Assembly (NCBI GenBank): GCA_009733775.1
Contig: WOGZ01000096.1
Span: 1-64,000, forward strand
Length of the DNA: 64,000 nucleotides
DNA from: Alectoria sarmentosa
Taxonomy: Eukaryota; Ascomycota; Lecanoromycetes; Lecanorales; Parmeliaceae
Reading direction: 5' to 3'
Part shown: piece after piece, positions 1 through 10,923 of the stretch
Position numbering within the stretch: position 1 is the first letter of the stretch
Layout of the letters: every line of letters starts with the position of its first letter
Position numbers and translations under genes: made by a program
Notes under the pieces: model-generated
The model's input: the letters and a program-made list of their open reading frames with translations, nothing else
Database searches by the model: none
What the model was told of the DNA's origin: nothing

Positions 1-240
1 CAAACATCTCAAACCCCCATCTCAAACCCCACCCATCACAAACCCCACCCTTCTCAACGCCGCCTCATCTCCCCGCATCCTCCAACCCAGCATCCTGCAA
101 CCCAGCATCCTCCAACACAAACAGCAACACACCAACACACCAACACACCAACGTCCAAACCACCTCACCACCACACCACCCAATCTCCACTCAAAACTTA
201 CAACTCCTACTCCTAACCCACACCACAAACTTCAAAAGTC

Positions 241-300
241 CCCTCACTCACTCACTCACTCACTCGCCCCTCACTCACTCGCCCCTCACTCGCCCGCCGC
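241..300. repeat. (CACT)n-rich simple repeat
   Basis: Runs of CACT and CACTCGCCCCT units make up this stretch, which follows C-rich imperfect repeats (CCCAGCATCCT, CAACACACC) from base 1. No convincing coding frame is visible in 1-300. Confidence 0.8.
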
Positions 301-411
301 TCGGAAAGCCAAATGGTATAAATTTCTACATACAATGCCGCACCGAGTTAAATCAAGCCAAGCTGCAGCCGAGCCGAGCGAAAAAAGAAAAGAAAGGTAC
401 AGCATGGACGG

Positions 412-634
412 GTAGAGTAGAGTGGAATAGAGTAGAGTAAAGTAGAGTAGAGTAAAGTGAAATAAAATAGAGTAGAGTAGAATAAAGTAAAATAGATTAA
501 AATATAAAGTAGAGTAGAGTAAAATAGAATATAAAATAGAGTAGAGTAGAGTAAAATAGAGTAGAGTAGAGTCGAGTCGAGTCGACTAAAATAGAGTAGA
601 GTGGAATGAAGTAAAGTAAAATAGTTCGGAGAGC
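412..634. repeat. AGAGT-type minisatellite
   Basis: About 220 bases consist almost only of degenerate 5-mers AGAGT, AAAGT, GAAGT and AAAAT, a purine-rich strand with regular TAs. On the other strand the array is translatable as Ser/Leu/Tyr-rich protein, but that is simple-sequence artefact. It lies in the 3' flank of the GST gene that ends at 907. Confidence 0.85.
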
Positions 635-906
635 AGAAGGCGGCGCCACTGGTTCGATGTCTTGTGGAAAAATTCGTGGTTAGGGAGAGTGGAGACTGGA
701 GCGTGGAGCGTGAGGGGCGGATAGGGGGGTGTGTAGGGCAGAGTAAGGGAATGGAGTAGAGTCTGAGGAGGTGAGTGGGAGGGCAGGGTGGTTTGGTGTC
801 ATGGGTTCTTGGGATGGAAGAAGGGAAGGGTCTTGGATATGGATGAGAGGGTCTGTTGCTTCTGAATATATTTCTATCAAAGTATCTGGATTCAATTACT
901 CCTTCC

Positions 907-1845
907 TCAACCCCCGCCTCCTTCTGTCCAAGGTTCGACCTCCGGCTCTGGCCCCAGCGGCGTGATGGCCTTTGGGTTGATGTCTCCATGACTCTTGCTG
1001 TAGTTTTCCTTGATGTGCTTGAAATCGGTCGTGTCCTTGACCCCGGGGACATTCCAGTACATGTTCTTCAGCCACCGGTTCAATTTTGGGTAGCCATGCC
1101 GTATACTCCTGACCATGAGTTTGAAATGTTGTTGGTATATCGTATCGAATCGCACCAGCGTCGTGTAGAGCTTGATGTCTATTTCGGTCGGCTGTGTTGT
1201 GCCGAGTATGAAGGAGGTCGAGGATTCGGCTTCCATCTGCTCGAGGCGGTCCAGGGTTTCAAAAACGATCCTGCAGTTCTTCTCGTAATCTTCCTGCGTG
1301 TCTGCGAAGCCGGCTTTGTAGACTCCGGTGTTGAGGTTGGGCATCATCCAGCTGTTCACTTCATCAATCTTTGGTCGTGACTCCGGCGGGTAGGTGTCAA
1401 GCTTTCTCCTTTCGTCGCCCTCGGGCAAATAGTCGTCGAAAGCGTGGTTCAGCATGCGCATTATATCCTCGCTTTCATTATTCACAATCTGATTGGTCTT
1501 CTTGTCCCATAATACGGGTACGCTGTATTTCCCCTTGTAATCGGCGTCCGATTTGAAGTAGACCTCGTGTAGGAACTTGGAGTGGAAGAGATGGTCGATG
1601 GTGCTGCCAGGATACTCATCGTCTGTAGTGGGGAAGCGCCAGCCGCCATTGTCTTTAGGGTATGGCTTCACAATGCTCATGGGCAAGAACTTCTGCAGCC
1701 CTTTCAACTCCCGTGCTATGATCACTCTGTGCGCAAAGGGGCAGAAGAGGCCGCAGTAGAGGTGATAGCGGTCCGGCTCGAGGGGAAAGGAGGGAGTGCC
1801 AAGCTGGTGGCGCCAGGAGCCATCAGTTGGCGGATGATTGGGCAT
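907..1845 (-). CDS. Omega/Xi-type glutathione transferase (glutathionyl-hydroquinone reductase family)
   Basis: A single uninterrupted frame encodes 312 residues. A thioredoxin-fold active site is seen as RYHLYCGLFCPFAHR around residues 26-40. By family knowledge Cys35 of CPF is the catalytic cysteine of omega/Xi GSTs (yeast Ecm4/Gto, bacterial GHRs), which strip glutathione from glutathionyl-hydroquinones or act as thiol transferases. The motifs GWRFP, SVPVLWDKK and NNESEDIMRML (about residues 67-123) are the usual glutathione-binding elements, and the C-terminal half is the all-helical GST domain. Cys31 is an extra nearby cysteine. The chosen ATG is the first in frame. Upstream the same frame stays open for about 165 bases without an ATG and reads like a mitochondrial presequence, so the true N-terminus may be longer. 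Family assignment is firm; the physiological substrate is inferred. Confidence 0.9.
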   Translation of the reverse strand: MPNHPPTDGSWRHQLGTPSFPLEPDRYHLYCGLFCPFAHRVIIARELKGLQKFLPMSIVKPYPKDNGGWRFPTTDDEYPGSTIDHLFHSKFLHEVYFKSDADYKGKYSVPVLWDKKTNQIVNNESEDIMRMLNHAFDDYLPEGDERRKLDTYPPESRPKIDEVNSWMMPNLNTGVYKAGFADTQEDYEKNCRIVFETLDRLEQMEAESSTSFILGTTQPTEIDIKLYTTLVRFDTIYQQHFKLMVRSIRHGYPKLNRWLKNMYWNVPGVKDTTDFKHIKENYSKSHGDINPKAITPLGPEPEVEPWTEGGGG

Positions 1846-3521
1846 GATAGCGGTTGAGAAGGGTGGTGGGAGCGCGAAGCTGGTTGGGAAAAGCTTGGAC
1901 GCTGCTATGCGTGATTGCAGTAGTGCTTGTATAGCGGCGCTGCGGAAGGTTGGGCGTATGTACTTGGTAGATGTAGCCTGCTTAATCTCGACGTTTAGCC
2001 TATCCAGTCATGCAGCTGGTCAAGGAGCTACAGTCTAATATTTGAAAGCCGTGAATGCCAAGGCAGCGGTGAGGAAAAGGCGTGCTGAAGCAGTAGAGAT
2101 ATAATATACCGCAGCATTAGGTCTTGTCGTTGGCGTAGACTGGTGGGTTGATAGGAAAAGTTGACAGATGATGAAGCAAGCTACCGGGCATGGATCCGAA
2201 GTGCCTAGCCGTGTGAGGGTGTGATAGGTTGGAATTGGATCGACAACGGCTTTTGGGGGTACTTTCGGGGGGATGACGGCAGAAGATAGGCATGTGGGAA
2301 TATGGGACTGGGCAGGGATGTCTTATCTATGCGACAAGCCACCAAAAGTCCCTGCGTCGGCAAGTCAATTGACCAATCACTTTACTTCAAAATGAATACT
2401 TGACGAGTAAATGATGAAATGCCATGAGGCGAAAAGTCAAACAAAAATATAAGCCTCTCAGATTATTTGCTACCTATTTTGCCTCTGACCAGCCTCTGAT
2501 TCCGAGTCCAAGTCGCGTATCCAACACCATCTCATCCCCATCGAGGTCTGTGAGATTGAGAGATTTGAGAGATTTTGCGCATGCAGACACGTGTCAGAGA
2601 CATGACATCCCTGCTCGAGCCATGCGACACTTTGCCCGATTTCTCTTCGTCCATTCTTCGGATTCTTCTGATTCTTGTCCCCTCCTTGGAATCCGACGCC
2701 GGCAATCATGTTAGATATCTGGACAGGCTTTCTTAGTACCCTTCCGTCGCTGCGCTTGCCCGGCGCTTGCCCCGAGATGGGTGCTGGCTCCAGGCTAGAT
2801 GGAGGGAGCCGCGGACGCCGGTGGCTCCTTGATACGGTAATGACGGTAGATTGGGGGAAAAAGAGAAAAAGAGAAAGCGACCAACGCTTCTGTGAAAACC
2901 TTCTCAATACTCCTCTCTTCCCCGTCTGCTTGGCCTTTGCTCTTTTGCTTTCTGGTATTATTGTATATAGACGTTGCATCCTTCCGCTTCTTCCTTTCAT
3001 TCGTCTTGATCCGATGAGAAGTTTCTTTGCTTTCTGTGTTTCGACAGTCTGCTAATACATAATAATAATAATTGGCGGGGCGCACAGGATCTCCGTTGAT
3101 TGCAACCCTCAACGAAAATCAACAAGTCTTCTTCTCTCTGACCCACATTTTCCTATCATGCAGTTCATAATTCATCCATAATAAAAAGCAGCTGTCACCG
3201 CCCTTACGCCTATCTTTCCTATCCGATTGCCCTTGCTTGGAAAGGAGCAGTGAGATGGGTGATGGGCCTGTCGGCTCACATATCTCATTTCCCATCACGA
3301 CTGGTGCCACCATAACCACTCGACTGGGTCACTTATCTGCACCTTTTTATCTCCGAGCACACCTTCATTCTCATTTGGAAAAATAATTCCCCTCTACAGC
3401 AACAATTAGCCTCGAGTCCGCATAAAATATTAAAACTTCCTTCTTCCCAAAATCGCTACCATTTCCACGACCTCTTCGACTCTCCACTCTCGAGTTCTTC
3501 ATATCTCGCTCATTTCCCGCA
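1846..3521. other. Divergent intergenic region, GST (-) / FYVE (+)
   Basis: No supported gene. It should hold both promoters. The last 400 bases before 3522 are pyrimidine-rich, like a fungal leader. The open frames in here are short and mutually overlapping, and I recognise no domain. Confidence 0.6.
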
Positions 3522-4439
3522 ATGGCAACCACCCTACCCACCAGTTTTCTCGTCCCTCGACCAGCCGACCAATGCACCACCACTCCGCCAAATTCTCAAG
3601 GACACCAACAATACCCACAGCAATACCTGCCCCTACTCCCTCAACAGCATCCACCTCAACTTGCGCTAAAAGCACCCCTCGGCTACCCTCCTCAATACCC
3701 GTCAATGGATCCGAACACCCCCCTCAACATGTCGCCCTCCTCCCCTCACGCTTCTTCTCAATTCCCACCCCTCCTAACCCGCCAACTGCGCCCACCAAAG
3801 ACCCCCATGTACGTTCCTGCCGCACTGCGCCCAACAGAACGCCCTCACCGCGCTTCCCCCCTCACACCCCCGCGCTCCGTCCACGGCAGCACCGACAGCC
3901 TCGACGGCGCAGAATCCGGGCGGCCGATGAGTCGGCACAACACCACCGACAGCCGCAAGCAGGCTTTCCTCGGCAAAGTTTCTGAAGACGGACAATCGCA
4001 GACGTCAGAGCAATCCGTACCGACCGCCGATCTCCCCGAAGTGACAGGTCCACCCACGCGCGGGCACTGGAAACCAGACGCCCATGCCTCCATCTGCGAC
4101 GCGCCTGTCTGCAAGAAATCCTTTGGACTCTTCGAACGGCGGCATCATTGCCGGCACTGTGGGAACGTGTTTTGCGGAAAGCATTCCGTGTGGGAGATAC
4201 CGCTCGACCAGGACGGAAATTACCATCCGAAGGGGGGGCTCTACAGGGGATGCGGACACTGCTGGGGCATGTACGGGAAGTGGAAAGAAGACAGGGTCGA
4301 AGCGGCGGCGCGGGGCGAAAGTCTGGCGCCCAATACCCCTGCGAAAGCTGTGGGCAAGGGGATTGGCAAGAGCCCGGACGACAAGAGGAACAGCATTGCT
4401 GCGAGCTTGACGAGGGATTGGAACTGGAGCACTTTTTGA
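3522..4439 (+). CDS. FYVE zinc-finger protein
   Basis: One frame of 305 residues. The first 150 residues or so are Pro/Ser/Thr/Gln-rich and probably disordered. A FYVE finger follows at about residues 182-260: it opens with the WxxD motif (HWKPDAH), has the basic ligand loop RRHHCRHCG, and pairs cysteines as CDAPVC, CRHC, CG and CGHC. By family knowledge FYVE fingers bind phosphatidylinositol 3-phosphate on endosomal membranes, so an endosome or vacuole-trafficking adaptor is likely. The usual RVC motif is replaced by YRGC. After the finger come about 45 Lys/Arg/Ala-rich residues and a stop. No second domain such as Rab-binding or kinase is present. The start codon context is GCAATGG. Small FYVE proteins of this kind are common in ascomycetes; the partner is unknown. 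Confidence 0.85.
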   Translation: MATTLPTSFLVPRPADQCTTTPPNSQGHQQYPQQYLPLLPQQHPPQLALKAPLGYPPQYPSMDPNTPLNMSPSSPHASSQFPPLLTRQLRPPKTPMYVPAALRPTERPHRASPLTPPRSVHGSTDSLDGAESGRPMSRHNTTDSRKQAFLGKVSEDGQSQTSEQSVPTADLPEVTGPPTRGHWKPDAHASICDAPVCKKSFGLFERRHHCRHCGNVFCGKHSVWEIPLDQDGNYHPKGGLYRGCGHCWGMYGKWKEDRVEAAARGESLAPNTPAKAVGKGIGKSPDDKRNSIAASLTRDWNWSTF

Positions 4440-5881
4440 AGCAAACATGTGCATCACCAACTCGATCCAGCATATTTCCGCCCAGCTCGTAACCTCAAGG
4501 ACCCGGCCTATCGCACAGCCATTGAGTGACCTGACGTCCCTGCACCGCGGCCTGCATTCGCCGACCTTGCCTGAGTCTACCATAGCCTCGAGGACTGTCT
4601 ACACTTCTCTACATACCAGGTCATTCAACACCTCTCCTACACGCCCTAACCACCCTCCTGGACCCCACCCCAATCACCCCCCCCCTTCTCTCTCTTCTCC
4701 TCCACAACAGACAGCAATCAACACCCTTTCCAGTCCAACCAAACCCCAAATCCTCCAGCTCGCATCGATCAACCCTTCTTTCTCAACATTTGCAACGGCG
4801 CATCGGTACTTGGGGAAAGCATACATACATACATACATACATACATACATACGCACACGAATGGATTCCATCGATCGAGCACTTGATACCCCCCAATACG
4901 CGTTCGCTTTTCTGGAACAACATACTCAATTTTTGTACGGGATGGGCAAGGAAGGATAAGGCAAGGTCGGGACTACGGAATACCGAGTCGAGCATGGGCG
5001 GACGATTAGGAGTTGTTGGGGGGGGGGGAGGGGCTTTGATCGGCATTGTGGTGTTAGTGCTTTTGAGCGTGCATTCGGATTCGGCTGCGCTTTGAAACCG
5101 TGCATACTTTTCAGGTAGATATTTTGAAATCGTGCATATCCGTTCAGGTATCTATCTACCTGTATCTTAGAAGGTTCAGGCAGAGATAGCGTCAAACGAG
5201 AACGAGATCTTGATATCTATGATCCGGCAGATAGCATCAACGAGAAAAATATCTTGATACCTATATGATCCTCAGCAATACTCGGCTGATATGCAGGTAA
5301 TTGTTCATGGCATATCGTCCAGATAATCTCTGTCGTCGATCACAGGAAGAAAGAAGTAAGCTAGAGTAGAGTGAAAAAAAGGAATGAGAATGTGATTTAT
5401 AATTGGTTATAGTACCATCACAAGCTACCCAACATAGCTATTTACTACAAGTGAGGTCTACCTGATGCAATAGGTAGTCTCATGCCTCCAGCGCCGGTGC
5501 TATATCCCTCCATTTTGTCCTCATACCTTCTGTCTCTGTCAAATCGCAAAAAAGCAGTAGCGTCCACAGGGGGGTATATCGATGCCGCAAAGTCCCCAGG
5601 ACGCCAAAAGATGATTAGAATTAGTAGGCTGCCTCCGGAGGCGTTGTTTTATATAGCAGTTGGCAAATAGAATGCGGCGAATCGGAGGTCAAGGGTGGAT
5701 TTAGAGATGGAGATTAGGTGATCACCCCGCCGAGGTAGCCTAGATCATCGACGAGTTGCTCGAGAGCGGTGATGCGGTGCTCGGAGCCGTCATTCCAGCA
5801 GTGGACGAGATCCTGCTTGCTGCTTTGTTGAGTGAAGGGCGAAGCACCATCTATTTCCTTGAATGTAATGCTGGGAAGCTT
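4440..5881. other. Intergenic, tail-to-tail genes, with (ATAC)n at 4821-4852
   Basis: The 3' flanks of the FYVE gene (+) and the CBM gene (-). It includes an ATAC microsatellite of about 8 units at 4821-4852 and a poly-G run near 5018-5028. No supported gene. Confidence 0.6.
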
Positions 5882-7550
5882 TCAGATCGTGAGTACGGAG
5901 GCGTGGTCATGATCGGGAAGACTGTAGCCTTGAAAGCTACCTGATGTAGCATGTGAGTGCTGGGTATCGCCTCCCTGCGGCCGCGGTAGGTATGGCGGCG
6001 CTGCTCCCGAAGCAGGGTTGGCCAGCAAGAGATCAAGATCGCCGCTGGTACTCGTGCCCATTTGAGCGAGAGTTTCCGAATCGCGTAGGGGCGGTAGGAA
6101 TTCGTCTCCACACTCACTCGTGACTGGAGTCTCAGGCTGAGAGAGATGGCAAGGAGACATGGGTCCTGAGAGAGTCGCATTGGAAGCGAGGGAGGGCGAG
6201 AAGTTCGCGCTGGTGGCATATGATGCTAAGGATTCGGTGTAGCTATATTTGGAAGAGTAGAAGTCAAGTTCAAGCAATCCAGGGGCCTCTGTTGAGGGGA
6301 GATTTTTTGGAGCAGTGGGTTTTTCGTCAAGTGGCACCTTGGTGGGGTTTGTAAGTGTCTCTTCAAGGTCTGGCGCAAGATTGAGTGGGTCAAAATGGGC
6401 GCTGAGCACCATGTCACTCCTTTCATCGGCGATAGTCGGCGCGAAGTACGAAAGAGTGTCTCTGAGCTGCTCGGGCAGGGTGTAATAGCTTGATAAGAAT
6501 GGAGTCTCCGAAGATCGAACTCGAGATGTTGCGTGCCCATACTGGAGCCCTTGCTCTCTTTCCTTTGAAAGAGCCGACTGGCTATGGTCGCTGGATAGGA
6601 GCTGCTCGAAGGGACGAGCATTGTTTTCTGGTCCCGTGAGACTCACCATGAAAGCCGTAGGCACTCTTTCCGCCGTAGAGGGTAGTTGAATAGGCAATTC
6701 AAAACCTCCAATCCTTGTAGGCGGCATGCTAGGTGCGCGATCAGGCAGCTTCGCCTCTTCAGGGAAGGAATCCGGCCCATCCTGCGTTGTTGGTTGGCTA
6801 GCTCGAGGTAAAATCCTGCGAGGCCATACTAGGCCCGATTTCGAGTTTGAACCCGCAGATCTCGTTTGTCGTATCCGGTGGAATACTGAGAGAAGAGAAC
6901 GTTGCCTTTCCAAAGTAAGTACTGCATGTGTCGTCTTTGAGGTTTGGGGCGCTACCTCTGCCCTGGTTGAGCCATTGCGAGGTACTTGAACCATCAGTCT
7001 AGCCGTCTGAGGAAGGTGAACCTTAGGTGCGTGGATGGCTGAGGTAGCAGTAGCGCAGCGAACGCCTGGAGGAAGGTATTTGTCCTTCGGATCCAATGTG
7101 AAAACTGCGGAGTCAAGAGAGCTCGATGAAACATTGCGGCTTCCTCCAAAGAGCCCTTTGCCTTGGACGGGGACATCTAACACGTTGACCGTCTGGCCCG
7201 GGAGGAGAGGACATAGGCTTGTCGAAGGTTCCGCAGGATCGTGGTACTCAATGTCACCATCGAGGACGTACTGTACACCCCGTTAGCCAAAGCCGTGAGC
7301 AATGAGATTCAAGGGCCGAGTGTGGACTTACAAAGTACCAGTAAGTGCCTCCCATCTTCAAGCCTCCGTCACGACTCGTAGATGGCTGGAGGGGGTCGCC
7401 ATCGCAGGTGATGTTCTCGAAAGTGTGGCATCCTCGCCATTGACCTGGCCCGGTCCTGCGGTCCCTCTTCAGCTGGTATGGCTTGGAGAAGTTGTCCCAA
7501 GATCCCAAGATCTCGACAGAGAAGACCGTTGTCGGTGTTTGGCTGTCCAT
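5882..7550 (-). CDS. CBM20/CBM48-like carbohydrate-binding protein, two exons
   Basis: Exon 1 is 7550-7332 and exon 2 is 7270-5882, joined across a 61-bp intron (GTAAGT donor, GCTAAC branch, CAG acceptor). This gives 535 residues in frame. Residues 1-110 form an immunoglobulin-like starch/glycogen-binding module: SVEILGSWDNFSKPY, GQWRGCHTF, GGLKMGGTYWYFYVLDG and DPAEPSTSLCPLLPGQTVN, with the Trp and Tyr residues used for sugar stacking in CBM20/48 and in AMPK beta subunits. The remaining 425 residues are Ser/Pro/Thr-rich and probably disordered, with no second domain. There is no signal peptide, so a cytosolic role near glycogen or as a scaffold is inferred. The first exon could begin further upstream through another small intron; the ATG at 7550 sits only nine residues before the domain. 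Family recognition is good; the biological role is unknown. Confidence 0.8.
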
Positions 7551-10500
7551 GATTGAGCTTCCGCATCATGAGTGGAAACCATTGTGGGGCTTACAGCATG
7601 AAAGTGATGAGAGTAGTCGGGGCCATCACGCCTAGATCGAATGCAAGATGGAGGGACGAGACATGAATGTATTACGGATATACGAGTAGAATCAGAGCAT
7701 AAGAATTGTAGGACCAGCCTGAAGAAGGTGAAGAAGAGTGAAAGTTGCTCGGCCTCTGCGAAAGTTGAGTGGTGGCGTTGAATGAAAGTAAAGTATCGGG
7801 AAGGTGCGAGCTTACAAGCTTTTCGAGACTGTAAATTCTATATCCCCACATCCACCACCATCCACCACCTGGTGCCGAGCACCACGTACTGCGATGCCAC
7901 GCAAATCAATACAAACGGGAGAGCCCACGGCCCTTCTGTCCTCCAAATTTCAACTGTCAATTACCCCTCGGCACAATGCCTGGGGCAACTCGGCCGACGA
8001 TAATCTCCTATGCCTCTCACGCCGATACGAAATTCCCGGGTCACGCTTAAGCAGATAGCCGCTCAGAGAGTCCAAGATGCTACCAAATCGTCATCCAACC
8101 TCCGGCTGATCGCAGCATTCGTTTCTCGGTCAACATGCAAGAAAGCGAGCAGTGACCAATTGGACGAGTTCCTGGCAGTCGCTGGGGAGTCGGGACTTGC
8201 GTCAGAGATCCTTGGTAATAGCAATGAATGGGTTCCCAAATCCCGGCGAACATGGGTGTTTATATACTCGGAGGATTAAAATGGGGGTGGAGAAGAAACT
8301 TTGGGAGAGGTGGGGTTTGTGCGCATCTTATGTTTGAACCCCCAGCTTTGCTTTCTGGGTCAGCCACTGAGAAACAAAGAGACCTAGGAAAGCCAGTGAA
8401 AGCCAGGGAGGTCAAAAGTGGCGCGCTAAGAACAAAAGATTGGGGGCATCCGGGGCAAACAAGCTTCCATTCACGGCGAATCATTCTCAATATTGAAGCC
8501 TAATTGGACGTCCTACCTCATCGGCTTGCCATTCTTGCAAGCCATCTTCAGCTAACCGACGAGACCGAGTAGGATCGTTGTCCCGCACCAGCCAAGAATG
8601 AGCTGGCAACGGTCGCCCTTGCGACTCGATTTGCGGATGCGCATTGCATTACATACTGCATTGTCATTGCATGAGATTGACCACGCATGCATTTGCATGT
8701 TGCGTCAAGGCCAACGCGTGAGAAAGTGGGAGGCTGGTGATCGCGCGCATCCCTGCCCCTAACTTTACCGCTTTGGGGAATCCTTCTGAATCAGGGTACC
8801 GCGCAATCTTAGGCAAGGAAGTCTGTTTATTAGCAAGACCCTGAGTCGAGGTCGCGGATCCTGCTTCGGTGTCGATTGCGAGGCGGTCTCCCTCAAGCCC
8901 TTCTTGATGACCGTTCTCAAGGCGTCTGCTCACAGAGCATATCCCATTATTTTGGTATTTGGATGATACCGCCGCAGATCTGGACGAAGAGGCACAGCTG
9001 GGGTACTGAGCACACTTCTTTGCCCAAAGAAGAAGCCCAGGGTCGACTTACAGGACGCTTTTCACACTCGCCAACGGTCCTCTTTAGGGCCATCTTGTGA
9101 GAGAGACCTACAATCAGTACACAAATCGAATGAAATATCTCTCTCCACATCTCCGTGCGTGAAGTGCGGTCAGTTTGGCAGCAGTCCTCCGGCTCAGGAG
9201 CTGCTTGATCCTGTCCTCAGCAAAACACCTGCGATAGATTTTGCAAAGTAGCCATAATAACGACGGAAAACCCACCGAGATCTTCTTCCCAAACAGGCTG
9301 AAATGCAATACTTCGGCGTTCCTGATGCTTGTATGCAAGAAGCTCCAGTGGAGACGGCGTTCTTCTTACTCTTGCGAAGCTGCAAATGCTCTGTGGATGT
9401 CTTCGAGGTTGAAACAGGTAAGACGTTGCAAGCCATGTGGCTTTTCCCTTGCTGCAGTAGCGTTGTTCCGTATGCACTTCCTGCATATGCGTCTCGTGAA
9501 ATTTCTGGGGGTCATTTGACCATCAGCAGAATTTCCATAAGTACGTCCAGTGCAGCTGTTCTCCCTTGTTAGTGTTTTGTCTATTGATCTCAAGCCTCTG
9601 AACCCCGTCGCAAATTGAACGCTGCAGGGGTCGGACCTGCCTTGACTTCAGGCTCGAGCGTCCCTACAGCTACTGCATCCCCACTACTTGCCCCCGCAGC
9701 GAGCTCAAGTAACGGAGAGGTCTTAAGACGGACCAGAACTGGCCCTTGCCTCTACCCATGAGTCGTTCTGCAACTTCCTTCCCGAGTGTGAAGCTCTCGC
9801 TGCCGCGGGCCAAGAAGAGGACCTTTTCCCGTACATGCTTCGCCTCCCTCGGAATCTAAACTGCATGCTGCCTCATACATGGGTTATATGCTGGCGCGCA
9901 ATCCACGTCGTCAAATCTGATAATTCTTACTTCCTGGCTTGCGATGTTCACGCGAGAAAGTACTATCCAAGTAAGTGGGATGATAGTACGAGGAGCCTAT
10001 GCTCAGCATGCCCTGGTGTGGCTCTACATTTGCTTCTCTTGCTGGAATTGGATTGGCGGTGCTTATGTCATGGTACAAGGGCTACAAAGGTCATACGCAG
10101 TGATAAGTAAGAGCGGAGCGGCCTTTTCGTCCGAGGACAACGCACAAGCCGGATCGGCCAACCTCCGAGGCGCCACTGCCCTTGGACGGTTGATGGCAGC
10201 CAGCTGTAACTATATTCGCTTTACGATGCTAACATCCACCACCCTCGGACCTCGAAATGGCTTGCGAGGCTTTGGTTTGGAATCCTCTGTCCGCGGCCAC
10301 TCTGGCGGCGAAGACCGAAGAGTGAAAAGGCGCAATGATGGACATCCTCCGATGACCCAAACTAGTACGGAATTGCTGTTTCGAAGCATGCTCAGCGAAA
10401 TCATGAATTATAGGTCGCTCATCTTGAGATACGTGGGATGTTGCATGCAAAGGCCCAGCTCTTCGGCGGATGTTGATTGCTAAGCAGTCAGCGTTGCAGA

Positions 10501-10770
10501 TGAGTAAGTAAGTTTTTCGGTTTTCGGATGCTCGCGGAAATAAACGAAGCTCATAAAGTACTCGTACACGATTTTGTTCCATCTCCAGCTTTGGAAACCA
10601 TGTGGAGAAAGTTGCTTCATCATTGATTGCTAAGGAGAAGGTAGTGCTGGTAGGAATCTTATCGATTGCATCCCCGTGCCGCCAAAAGCCGATGCCCGCA
10701 GATTACTAAAATACGGACTACGTCATTTCCCATGAAAACGGCACGGATCTTGAGGCGTTCATCCAGCTCC
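7551..10770. other. Long gene-free stretch (3.2 kb)
   Basis: Promoter of the CBM gene on the left, then mixed-composition DNA with only short broken frames on both strands. The longest is an open plus frame at 9944-10483, which shows no recognisable domain, no good codon pattern and no intron-bounded continuation. I see no RNA gene. It may contain decayed genes too old to identify. Confidence 0.5.
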
Positions 10771-10771
10771 G

Positions 10772-10853
10772 CTCTCCACTCTCCACTCTCCACTCTTCAC
10801 TCTCCACCCAACCCTCGGCACAGCAGCCCAAAAACCCAAATATAACTATAAGA
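10772..10853 (+). promoter_or_regulatory. Probable core promoter of the hexose transporter: CTCTCCA repeat and TATA box
   Basis: Five tandem 7-mers CTCTCCA (one variant CTCTTCA) at 10772-10806 form a CT-rich tract. A TATAACTATA element follows at 10841-10850, about 75 bases before the transporter ATG. CT-rich tracts next to transcription starts are usual in highly expressed fungal genes; the assignment is from position only. Confidence 0.5.
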
Positions 10854-10923
10854 AGGGGAGGCACCCACGCCATCAGCAACAATCCTAAATCACTTGGCCC
10901 TTTCAGACGTCACGTACTCCAAC

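Noticed and set aside
348..1052. Long minus frame (234 codons) over the AGAGT repeat
   Set aside because: It exists only because the repeat lacks stops on that strand; its other half is antisense to the GST gene.
2470..3112. Overlapping frames of 100-176 codons in the GST/FYVE promoter region
   Set aside because: No domain, no codon bias, on both strands at once; better read as promoter and leader.
4447..4959. Frame of 170 codons after the FYVE stop
   Set aside because: Pro/Ser/Thr-rich and runs through the ATAC microsatellite; probably 3' untranslated sequence.
9944..10483. Open plus frame of 179 codons
   Set aside because: No recognisable domain, poor codon pattern, and the flanks are full of stops; could be an old relic but not supportable.
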